In this document: positions 23,262 through 32,347 of the stretch, piece after piece | How positions within the stretch are numbered: position 1 is the stretch's first letter | Layout: each line of letters begins with the position of its first letter | Assembly (NCBI GenBank): GCA_036435485.1 | Contig: CM071597.1 | Span: 6,751,881 to 6,815,880 of the forward strand | Length of the DNA stretch: 64,000 bases | Source of the DNA: Saposhnikovia divaricata | Taxonomy: Eukaryota; Streptophyta; Magnoliopsida; Apiales; Apiaceae | Reading direction: 5' to 3' | Translations under genes and position numbers: made by a program | Notes under the pieces: model-generated | The model's database searches: none | Told to the model about the DNA's origin: nothing | The model's input: the letters and a program-made list of their open reading frames with translations, nothing else

Positions 23262-23715
23262 ATATAAAAGAAATCACAACAGAGCACAGGGTTTATGGTA
23301 TAAAATGCATTCTAACTGAAACATATTTTGTTAATTCACATGGATATTATCTTTATACATAGTTTTTCTTTCCGGCCAAGGTTGTTAAGTTCTTCTAACA
23401 TGTATTTTCTTTCTTTCCCATTTTTGCACAATGATTCGAAATCTCCAGAAAGATTATCAGCTGCTGCCCAATCCTGGAGGGGTTTTCTCTCAGGAACCAC
23501 CACAGCCACAGGAAAGGACTCGAAACTGTTACCATATACCCAAATCTGTGACAAAAAAAATAAGACCTCAGAATCACAGTATTGACAATCATATGCCATC
23601 TCTGGCACAGACACAAGTCTCGCTTCAATGGTTGTCATGGGCGGGCCAACAGTTCCTAGCATAAAGAATACATTGGCTATCGAGGTGAAGCATCCACCAC
23701 AACTTTCAGCAAGGC

Positions 23716-24277
23716 CTGTAAATAAATGAAATTAGAGAAAGTAGCAATATGATGTGACTAGATTTTGGGTTAAGAATCGTGCTGTAACATAGAAGAAATT
23801 ATTGGTAATGGAAAAGTTGACATTATAACCTTGACAAGTTGTACATTATATTCGGAGAATAGTACTGCATGATTTACTCAACATGACGTTCTGACATACC
23901 ATATTCTTGTGACAAAATGGTACATGTCAACCTAAGAAATTCCTCCAAATGTCTTGGAAGGAGGCTTATATGAGATTGTCAATGTCTCTGTATTCGTTAA
24001 GCATTTAGTTTTTACGGGCATGTTAGTACTGCTAAGTGTATCAATTTGGTTTCTTCTACTAGTGTCAATCCTTATCTTCATGATGACTTCATCTTTCCAA
24101 TGAGTGTTAAAAGCTTTGGAAGATTTTCACGACATTTTTCTTATCTATGTACGTTATCAGAAACATATCTATTCCACTGGTGATTCTAACTTCATATCAT
24201 AATATATTACTACAATATTTTTCCACTAATTGTTTTTCAAAAATTCTAGATGTAATTGGTGCCATGAACAACTTAGA
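23716..24277. other. Intergenic, no gene seen
   Basis: Probably remnant intron or upstream DNA of the synthetase fragment; no further synthetase exon is recognised. Confidence 0.5.
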
Positions 24278-24285
24278 ACCATTAC

Positions 24286-24468
24286 TAGGGATGACAAAAA
24301 AATCTGATCCGACGGATACCCGATCCGATTCAATCCATTTGGGTCTACCCGAACCCGATTTTCTGGATTTGGATTTGAATCTTATTTTTGGACCCGAAAG
24401 AGTTTGGATCTGGATCTTAAGTAACCCGATCCGATACCCGACCCGAAATCCGAAACCCGATCCAAAAC

Positions 24469-24518
<50 letters not shown>

Positions 24519-24918
24519 GTACATTTAATATTTATTATTATTTAATATATCATTTTATATATTTGAGATACATATCAAACAAATACACAAAATGATCACC
24601 CCATATATATTTGAGATATCTTAAATAATGTGTTATTATTTTTATTTAATTTCGGAATGTAAGTATATATATTATGCAACTAAAATATTTTTATATTTTA
24701 AATTTTAAATATATTTTTACTTTTATGTTTTGCTTAATGTGATTATTTAATTTTTGAATTAAAAACCCGATTTAAACCCGAATCCGATCCGAAACCCGAT
24801 GATTTGGATTTGGATTTTGATTTACAACCCCGGATCCAGACCCGACCCGATCCGAAAACTTTGGATTTAGATTTGGATATGGCCAAACCCGATTCGATCC
24901 GACCCGTTGCCATCCGTA
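24286..24918. mobile_element. hAT-type non-autonomous element with ACCATTAC target duplication
   Basis: An exact 8-bp duplication ACCATTAC (24278-24285 and 24919-24926) encloses 633 bp with terminal inverted repeats TAGGGATGACAA and TTGCCATCCGTA. 8-bp duplications and TAGGGATGGCAA-like ends are typical of hAT elements in plants. The interior is rich in CCCGATCCGA/CCCGAACCCG strings and holds an AT microsatellite (24471-24515). No transposase is encoded. Confidence 0.92.
24471..24515. repeat. (AT)n microsatellite
   Basis: An uninterrupted AT dinucleotide run of about 45 bases within the hAT element. Confidence 0.97.
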
Positions 24919-24926
24919 ACCATTAC

Positions 24927-25251
24927 GGACATTTCAGACACATTTTGGTGAAAGAGAAGTTATTCGTTTCAAAATAACCTATGGATCGGAAGGTATTAAA
25001 ATTTTGTTTAAATCAGATATAAGTAATTCAACAAGTCCAAATAAGTTATTTGCTAATTTTAAACCATTACTCCACGCTTTTTTTCTTTCTTTACTTTAGT
25101 GTTTCGCACCGTGTTTCATTCTGGGGATCGTAAAATGCAAACACAGAACCTTTTTTTTTGTTAAGAAACACAGAACCTTTGTATGCAAATCATGTTCAAA
25201 GACCAGTTATTGTAATCTTGGCAAGTATAAAAATTGCTGCTTATCGAGGTA
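24927..25251. other. Spacer between two hAT elements
   Basis: No gene or repeat recognised. Confidence 0.5.
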
Positions 25252-25439
25252 CTTATATCTAGGACTGGAAATTTCGGGTTTCGGATCGTGTTCGGGTCGG
25301 GTCAGCAGACTCGGGTCGCTTTTTTGACCCAACCCGAACTCGACCCGAAAATTTAATGGGTACAGGTGCTCAACCCGAACCTGACACGAATGGGTTTCGG
25401 GTAACCCGACCCGAAAATTTAATTTTTTAAAATTTTTAA

Positions 25440-25496
<57 letters not shown>

Positions 25497-25498
<2 letters not shown>

Positions 25499-26364
25499 CC
25501 TTTGCTCCATACAGAACACTCTTATATAACAAACAATAAAGAACACTATAAAATCAATTATTCCAATAGATCCATTGGCCCCGCCAGGGGCACCGAATAC
25601 AAAAAGTTCTTATTTTTTTATCCTTTATCCATCCAGCAAAAAAAATTTTAAATTTTTTTTTTAAAAAAATCACTATTCATGATGACGTCACTGCTGATGT
25701 CATCACGAACAGTGATTTTTCCAAAAAAAAATAATTTAATTTTCTTTTTTGCTAAATGGATAGAAGATAAAAAAAAATGGAAATTCTCAATGGTACCACT
25801 GTACTTTTGGCTTTTGTCAATGGTACCATTACGTTTTTGACTCCTCTTAACGGTACCCTTAACAAATTGACTTTCTAAAAGAAATACCATTCTGTTAAAA
25901 AAATGTTCTAGAAATGTTAAGTAAGGTCAAAATGACATGGTACCACCGGCAAAAACCAAAAGTACGGTGGTACCATTGAGAATTTCACTAAAATATATTT
26001 GAAGAATATTGGTTGGTCCCAAACCTGTTAAAAAAATATAAGAACAATCTTGGCCATGCGTTGCAGTATGCAATAAGAAAAAAGGTTGAATATTGGCCGC
26101 AAACCCTACTTAACGTTTCTATAACGTTTTTCTAACAAAATGGTATTTCTGTTAAGAAGTCAATTTGTTAAGGGTATCGTTTAGAGGAGTCAAAAACATA
26201 ATGGTACCACAGGCAAAAGCTAAAAGTACAGTGGTACCATTGAGAATTTCCCATAAAAAAATAAAAACTTTTTGTATTGGGTGTCATGACGGAACTCTTA
26301 TATTGAATTAAATATGAGGTGTTCTTTATTGTTCTTTATATAAGGTGTTCTTCATGGAGTGCAA

Positions 26365-26368
<4 letters not shown>
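25497..26368. mobile_element. Element inserted in the AT run of the second hAT element
   Basis: Both ends are diverged inverted repeats of about 80 bases: left TTTGCTCCATACAGAACAC, right (complement) TTGCACTCCATGAAGAACAC, each followed by AACAATAAAGAACAC. The TA-rich target suggests a TA-duplicating MITE, but the exact duplication cannot be read within an AT repeat. Confidence 0.65.
25779..26252. repeat. Foldback repeat with ~145-bp arms
   Basis: Left arm 25779-25926 and right arm 26104-26252 are inverted copies sharing AATTCTCAATGGTACCACTG and TCAATTTGTTAAGGGTA. A third, shorter copy of the end motif lies at about 25938-25988. Nothing is encoded. KpnI-like GGTACC boxes recur in each arm. 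Confidence 0.82.
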
Positions 26369-26448
<80 letters not shown>

Positions 26449-26624
26449 GGGTCAGTTTCGGGTAACCCGAACCCAACCCGATTTTTTTGAATCAAATTAG
26501 GGTCAACCCGAAACCGACCCAAACCCGAAAAATATAAACCTGAAACCGACCCATGCGGGTTGGGTTCGGGTCGGGTTCGGATCGGGTTCGGATCGGGTCC
26601 AAAATTGCCAGCCCTACTTATATC

Positions 26625-27810
26625 AGCTTCACTAAATAATAAATATATTATTGCTTATTTATATACTGAACTTACTATGTAATGTTATTAATTATTGGCA
26701 ATACAGGCTTAGTTCATATTTCCAACTTACCTTCTTCCAAGATTTTTATCAACCTTCCATGTAATGAGGACGTTTTCATGATGAGGATTAGGTATATCAT
26801 TTTACTTATGTCAATTATAATTAATATTTTATTCACATCTTATTAAACAAAATCTAAGTTTTAATGCTTTTTTTGAAAAAACTCTGGTTCATAGGTTGAT
26901 GGAGCAAGGATTTCACCTTCACTTCAATGGTGTGAGAAATATGATAAACTAATTATCGTATTGCTAATATGATGAGATATGAACGTGACGTAATGCTCTA
27001 GAGAATTTATTTTCATGTCGTTTTCACATTTCAAACTTTCGATGTTGGTTTTCAATAAATATTTGGTACTATATCGATCAGCAACATTTGTTTTCAATAT
27101 TTAAGTTATGTATCGATTTTAAGTTTTATCTAACTTTTATTCAATCATCTTTGTATCTCTATGCCTGTTTTTTGATTTCTATGTTTTAAATTTTTTGTTT
27201 TTGGTTCTCTCTGTTTTTATTTCTTATGTTGGATATACGTACATAAATTTGTAGAACTGCTTAATTCTTTGTTTACATATTATTACCCAAATCATGGATT
27301 CTTCAAGACTGTCAAGAAATACAATCATACCTTGATTGTGTCCAGTATTGAGTATAATATTTGTAGGTGTGAAGTAAGTGGACATGGTTGGTTTTGATAA
27401 GAAAATGTTGCCAAAATTGCAAACGCTTCTATTGCCATCTGGTATAAAGATTTTTGTGTAGAAAATTTATATCTTTGTCTTAATTTTTTTTTTTTGGGTT
27501 CGTTTTCTTTATGTGCAGTAATTAAGTAATGGTAAAGTATAAAATGTCTAAAAACCTAGAATTATTTAGTTAATTCTTCTCATATATTACATTACAACTA
27601 AAACAATCTCATCTATGTTAATTTTGGCTGTACCGGTATTTGGATACATTCTGTTTAATAATGCTATATAAACTTTAGCAACTTTTGTACATATTAAAGC
27701 TCTTAGCATAAGTGTAACATTTGCTTTCGGTGATGCAACATGTTATCTAGATACCAGTGACAATGTTTCAAAACAAAAGATTATTTTTTCTTTATAAATT
27801 AAAAAACTTA
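26625..27810. other. Intergenic, no gene seen
   Basis: AT-rich DNA of about 1.2 kb without a convincing open frame or repeat signature. Confidence 0.5.
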
Positions 27811-28295
27811 ATGGTTCACCATGGCTTTTGTGGCCATATTTTTCATAACTACTAACTTTTTTGTTGAAAACAAATGTGAGTCTCTGGGGATGGAGGTAGT
27901 CTCTAATTATATTAGTAGCCCCAAACTTGATATACTGGAACAGGTACCCGCGATAAGATGATATTTAATAGAATCAGGATGAAATGAAAGATCACAAGTA
28001 CTACTGCAATGATAGAACCATGTCTTTGTGTCTATTTCTTCAGAGCAATACTCTCAGTCAAACTCATGTTCATGTTCATGTTCCTCGACCATGCCAGCAT
28101 CATATATTCATTAGCTTGAGGAAGAAAAAATGATTTACACGAATCTATTTGTTCGCGGAAACAACTACAAACATCAATAGACATCAACATCTTTAGCAAT
28201 GTACTATTCATTTAGGATCTAGACATCAACATCTTCAGCAATGTACTATTCATTCAGGATCACCAAGTGCTTGTGACTTGTGAGCAAGGTGCTTA
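27811..28295 (-). pseudogene. Internally deleted DC1 gene copy, left part
   Basis: It matches the last part of the DC1 gene at 17389-17580 (3' flank through the HEHEFDCEYC region), then jumps straight to sequence matching the first codons of exon 1, up to GTGAGCAAGGTGCTTA, so the middle of the gene is gone. A ~55-base segment with GACATCAACATC and AATGTACTATTCATT is duplicated in tandem (about 28155-28262). It is interrupted at TTA (28293-28295) by the MITE and resumes at 42430. No product can be made. Confidence 0.82.
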
Positions 28296-29254
28296 GGCCA
28301 TCTCCAACAGTTACGATCCAAAAATCCAAATTTGGATCACCAACTGATCCAAATTGTGATCCAAACTTCTGACCAACTCTGGCAGCGTGATCCAAATTTT
28401 GATCCAAATTATTATTTACATATTATATTATATAAATATTATATCGAATTATTTAATTTATATTTAATGTTTAATCGTTATTAACTATTTATATTTTATT
28501 TAATAAATTGAATAAACTAAAAAAATAAATTTTTTAATATACGTAAATAATATTAAAATTGTGTTCTTACTTGACGAAAAATATATTCATTTTATTAATT
28601 ATGTACTATTATTAATTAAATAATTAAAAAATCATAAATCAATTTTGAATCTAATAAACTAAACATGTATAAAATAACAAAATCATTATTTTAATATTAA
28701 ATCAAATGATCCAAATTTGGATCAGTGAATAGTGGTGATCCAAATTTTGGTCAGTACTATTTGTTAACACAATATCACGCAAGCGTACGTGGTCACAAGT
28801 AATACAGATAGAAGTCAATGTAAAGCATAAAAATGTAATATGTAATAGAGTACATATATAACTCAACTAGGATAAAAGATAAATAATAAACTCTATACAG
28901 GGATCGTGAAATTTGAAGAACAGGCACCAACAAGGATCAAGTCGCTGAAAGAAGTTCATTAAAATGATCAAGCCTCAGTGACAAAAATAAGATGTACAGA
29001 TGATTCAGTTGAAGGGCCAAAAGATTCCAGTGATAAAGTTTTTGTGGTTGCACAATTCTTGGCAGTATTCTTAAAGACATGATACGAAGACCACGAGTGA
29101 ATGTTAGTCGTCTGTGAACCAGACCAGTTGCACTAGGCGTCAACATTTTCACAAAGGAATCGAAGTATCTAACTCGGAAAAATGTTAAAGAGGTATGATT
29201 CACAGCAGTGTTGATATCCTCCATTTCAGAAGCTGAATATTTAAGGATATCAAA

Positions 29255-29432
29255 AATAAGAGGAAAATGAATAGTAACCGGAATCACTATTCACAATGGA
29301 ATTACTATTCACCGGAATCACTATTCACACCGGCATTACTATTCACCGGAATCACTATTCACACCGGGTGAATAGTAACCGAAGTTACTATTCAAGTGAA
29401 TAGTACCCAAAAGTACTATTCATAAAGTAGGG
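29255..29432. repeat. ACTATTCA inverted-motif cluster in Copia-B U3
   Basis: Seven ACTATTCA and three TGAATAGT copies, most joined to CCGG or ACC, lie in about 170 bases. The 3' LTR keeps the same array at 39075-39232 with point changes. It is the positional counterpart of the ATCCGTTGA array of Copia-A, with an unrelated sequence. Confidence 0.9.
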
Positions 29433-29593
29433 AACATGTGGGGCCCACATGTATTAAAAATCAAAGTAAGACTTTGAAATTGAAAATGCAGTGGTTGAAA
29501 AGCAGGTTCGGCAGGTTGTTATTGAAAGAAATTAGGCAGGTTAATATACGTAATCAGTTACGTATATTAACTGCATAGTGACTTTTTATAACC

Positions 29594-29601
29594 TATAAAT
29601 A
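29594..29601 (+). promoter_or_regulatory. TATA box of Copia-B LTR
   Basis: TATAAATA lies about 165 bases downstream of the motif cluster and about 35 bases before the pyrimidine-rich CTCTCTTCTCTCTC stretch where transcription probably starts. Confidence 0.75.
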
Positions 29602-29831
29602 GGCCTATTATATTTCATTTCAAAATACACCTCAACACACAACTCTCTCTTCTCTCTCATATATTTTCTGTGTAAGCTGCTAGATAGTCCGTCTAGTAGG
29701 AAAGTCGGCTTAGCCCACTTTCAGGCAGTGTCGGGTAGAAGGTCCTCGTGCCTAAACTATCCTTAGGAGTGTTCTAATTTTGAAGCTAATCCATTGGATT
29801 ATAAGTTGTAACACCCCTTCGAGTTTATTAT

Positions 29832-29837
29832 CAATAA
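29832..29837 (+). terminator. Polyadenylation signal in the LTR
   Basis: An AATAAA hexamer followed by a T-rich region; in the 3' LTR the same site would end the element RNA. It marks R near here, leaving the downstream hairpin mainly in U5. Confidence 0.65.
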
Positions 29838-29870
29838 AGATATATTCTCGAAATTATTTTTAATTTTTAT

Positions 29871-29902
29871 AGTATCGTATTCAACCCCCCTTCTACGATA
29901 CT
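29871..29902 (+). other. C-rich-loop hairpin near Copia-B LTR 3' end
   Basis: AGTATCGTA pairs perfectly with TACGATACT around the loop TTCAACCCCCCTTC. The 3' LTR keeps the stem. Copia-A has the same loop on a different stem. Confidence 0.78.
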
Positions 29903-29917
29903 TTGGGACCTAACAAT

Positions 29918-29929
29918 TGGTATCAGAGC
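29918..29929 (+). promoter_or_regulatory. Primer binding site (initiator Met tRNA type)
   Basis: TGGTATCAGAGC lies two bases after the LTR end. Confidence 0.95.
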
Positions 29930-29966
29930 AACCTTCTAGCATACAAGAAGTCTAAAGATCACCACC

Positions 29967-32336
29967 ATGGGAATGAAGGATTCAGGCGTGAGAATACCAG
30001 TTCTTGACAAAGATAATTACTTTCACTGGAAAGTAAAGATGCATTTACATCTCTTATCTATTGATGAAGGTTATGTAAACTGTATAGAAAGAGGTCCTCA
30101 TATTCCTATGAAGGCCAACACTGCAGTTGGAGAAGCAGCAGGAACTGGAGTTGCTGGAAGGCCTATTCCCAAATTATCCGCAGAATTCACAGATGGAGAC
30201 AAAGAGGAAGTCTAGAAGGATAAAAAGACCATGAATATACTGTTCAATGGTATTGATCAAGACATGTTCGACAATGTCATCAACTGCACCACTGCCAAGC
30301 AAGTGTGGGACACTATTCGAACACTCTGTGAAGGAACTGAACAAGTCAGAGAGAACAAGATGCAACTCCTCATACAACAGTATGAACACTTCCATCATAA
30401 TTCTGGATAAAATTTAACAGATATATTCAGTAGATTTCAGAAACTACTGAATGGCCTGAAGTTGTACGGGAGAACATATGAAGTCAAAGACTCCAACTTA
30501 AAATTTCTGAGATCTCTTCCTAAGGAATGGAAGCCAGTTACAGTCTCGTTGAGAAACTCTCAAGACAACAAAGATTTTACACTTGAGAGACTGTATGAAA
30601 TTTTAAAGACCTATGAGCTCGAGTTGCAACAAGATGAAGAAATTGAGAAAAGCCAGAAGAAAGGTGGAAATATAGCTTTGGTAGCCAATATTCCAACAAA
30701 CCAAGATGGAGAGAAGATGAAGAATAAAGAAGCCACACCAAGTCAAAGAACTTGGGAAGGTGGAGCTGCAACTAGCCAAGGTAAAAACAAGATGATTGAA
30801 GAACCTGATGCATTAATTGAGGATGAAGCTGAAGATCTAGATGAATATTTGGCATTTCTATCAAAAAGATTTTCGAAGCTAAGATTCAAGAAGAATTCAG
30901 CAGGAGCCGGGCAATTCAAGAAAAACTATCAACCAAACAAGGATGTGGTTGAAAGATCAAAGTTCAAATGCTATAACTGTGGAATTGCTGGCCACTTTGC
31001 CAATGAATGCAGAAAATCCAAATCTGAGAATGAAAAGAAACAGTTTGAGACTGTCGATTACAAAAAGAAATACTTTGACCTTCTCAAGCAAAAGGAGAGA
31101 GCATTCGTATCAAGAGATGATGATTGGGCAGCTGGAGGTGACTCAGATGCAGAAGAAGAGTTTGTCAATCTTGCACTCATGGCAAACGAAACTGATGAAA
31201 AGGCTAGTTCAGCAAGCAACCAGGTATACTCTACAAATCTAACTGAGCTTTCCAAAGATGAATGTGCCAATATTGTTGATGAAATGTCTAATGAATTGTA
31301 CAACATGCATGTCACATTAAAATCACTTAACAAGGAGAACAAAAAGATTAAAGATCTTAATGCTAAGATAGGTGATAGGAATACTCTGTTAGAAACTCAA
31401 CTAATTGATTTTGAAACAATGAAAAGAGATTTCCAGGATGCTAAGAATGAGTTACTTGAGGGTCTGAAAAGAGAATAGTGCTTAATAAAAAAGTTAAAAG
31501 AGGAACAAGACTTAATTGCTAAGTGGAAGGGATCAAAGGCTAAAACTGAAGAAATGTACAGTATACAAGGAGTTGATTCTTTTCACAAATTAGCAGAAGC
31601 TAAGTTAGATGTTGATAGGGAAGTTGCTTCAGATAGTGATTTAGTCGAAAAAGAATGTTCTTTGAGACCTAAGCCTGTTAGCAAAGCAACTTTAACTAAA
31701 TTAAATAACCAATATGGACCTGTCAACAAAAACTTTGTAGTTGGAGAGTGCAGCAAAACCAAATCTGTTGAACAAATAAACATAGGCAACTTGTCCCACA
31801 AGCAATTGAAGGACAAGCTAGAAAATGTTAAGTCAGGTGTTAAGGACAAGAAAAAGAATAGAAATGGTAAGGTAGGGATTAACAAACACAACAATTACAC
31901 ACCTGATAAAAATGCTCCTAGAATAAAATGTGTAAAGTGTGGAAGTGTTAATCATTTATCTACCAACTGTAAATCTGTTAAGAATGCTTCTGTGCCTTAT
32001 ATGCCTATGCCTGCTGTGAATGTTATGCCAAATATGTATGCTCCCTCTGCTCATGCATCTAGTCAATATGCTAACATACCATTCATGTATAATCCATACT
32101 ACAATATGCCACAGATGCCATGGATGATGAATAACATGTTTGCACAGACTATGCCTAATAATGCTATTAACTATAACACATATGAGCAAGTATTAAATTC
32201 TGTCTCTCAAAGGCCCAAACCAAAAGTTAAAATTGATTTAACTCAATCTAAACCTTCGGTTAAAAGGGATTTGAAGGATAAGAAATTGGCTAACAAGACA
32301 GGACCCAAGAAAGCTTGGGTACCAAAATCAACTTGA
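29967..32336 (+). pseudogene. Copia-B gag
   Basis: A single frame from ATG 29967 to TGA 32336 (790 codons) carries three nonsense codons: TAG 30213-30215, TAA 30408-30410 and TAG 31476-31478. Features in order: NYFHWK N-terminal motif, UBN2-type core (about codons 80-200), zinc knuckle CYNCGIAGHFANEC (about codons 332-345), a coiled coil, a Lys-rich linker, a second knuckle CVKCGSVNHLSTNC, a Met/Pro/Asn tail, and the end AWVPKST. Copia-A gag aligns throughout but its stops are elsewhere, so each copy acquired lesions independently. The ATCCGTTGA motif found in Copia-A gag is absent here. Confidence 0.93.
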
Positions 32337-32347
32337 TTTTGTGTTGA

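Larger units (their letters stand above)
20690..23715 (-). pseudogene. Long-chain acyl-CoA synthetase-like gene, 3' fragment
   Basis: These enzymes activate fatty acids to acyl-CoA. Minus-strand pieces in order: 23715 to about 23580 (GLAESCGGCFTSIAN, GTVGPPMTT, SVPEMAYD) after acceptor TTTACAG; 23545 to about 23360 (IWVYGNSFESFPVAVVVPE, DFESLCKNGKE) after GTCACAG; 21078-20959 (GGFEMLRAVYLEPIPFDIE, TPTFKLKRPQLL) after AAACAG; and 20732-20690 (ECIDQLYAEGKAANA, stop). The ~100 residues normally lying between the PEMAYD and IWVYGNSFE segments, including the GWFHTGD-type region, are missing, and the N-terminal exons are absent. The reading frame across the exon 2/3 junction is not clean. An LTR element sits in the large intron. 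Confidence 0.82.
25260..26616. mobile_element. Second hAT-type element with CTTATATC target duplication
   Basis: The duplication CTTATATC (25252-25259 and 26617-26624) and ends TAGGACTGGAAA / TTGCCAGCCCTA define the element. Its flanks are CCCGAACCCG-rich like the element at 24286. AT runs at 25444-25496 and 26369-26446 flank an inserted segment, so the original element was probably several hundred bases shorter. Confidence 0.9.
28819..29915 (+). repeat. Copia-B 5' LTR (1097 bp)
   Basis: Runs TGTAAAGCATAAAA to GGGACCTAACA. It contains an ACTATTCA/TGAATAGT palindromic cluster (29255-29432), a TATA box (29594), an AATAAA signal (29832) and a C-rich-loop hairpin (29871-29902). Confidence 0.96.

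Noticed and set aside
24147..24545. 132-codon plus-strand frame
   Set aside because: It runs into the CCCGA-rich and AT-repeat part of the hAT element; low-complexity translation, not a gene.
28937..29287. 116-codon minus-strand frame, repeated at 38835-39095
   Set aside because: Lies within both LTRs of Copia-B and includes the ACTATTCA array; not conserved as a protein between the two copies.
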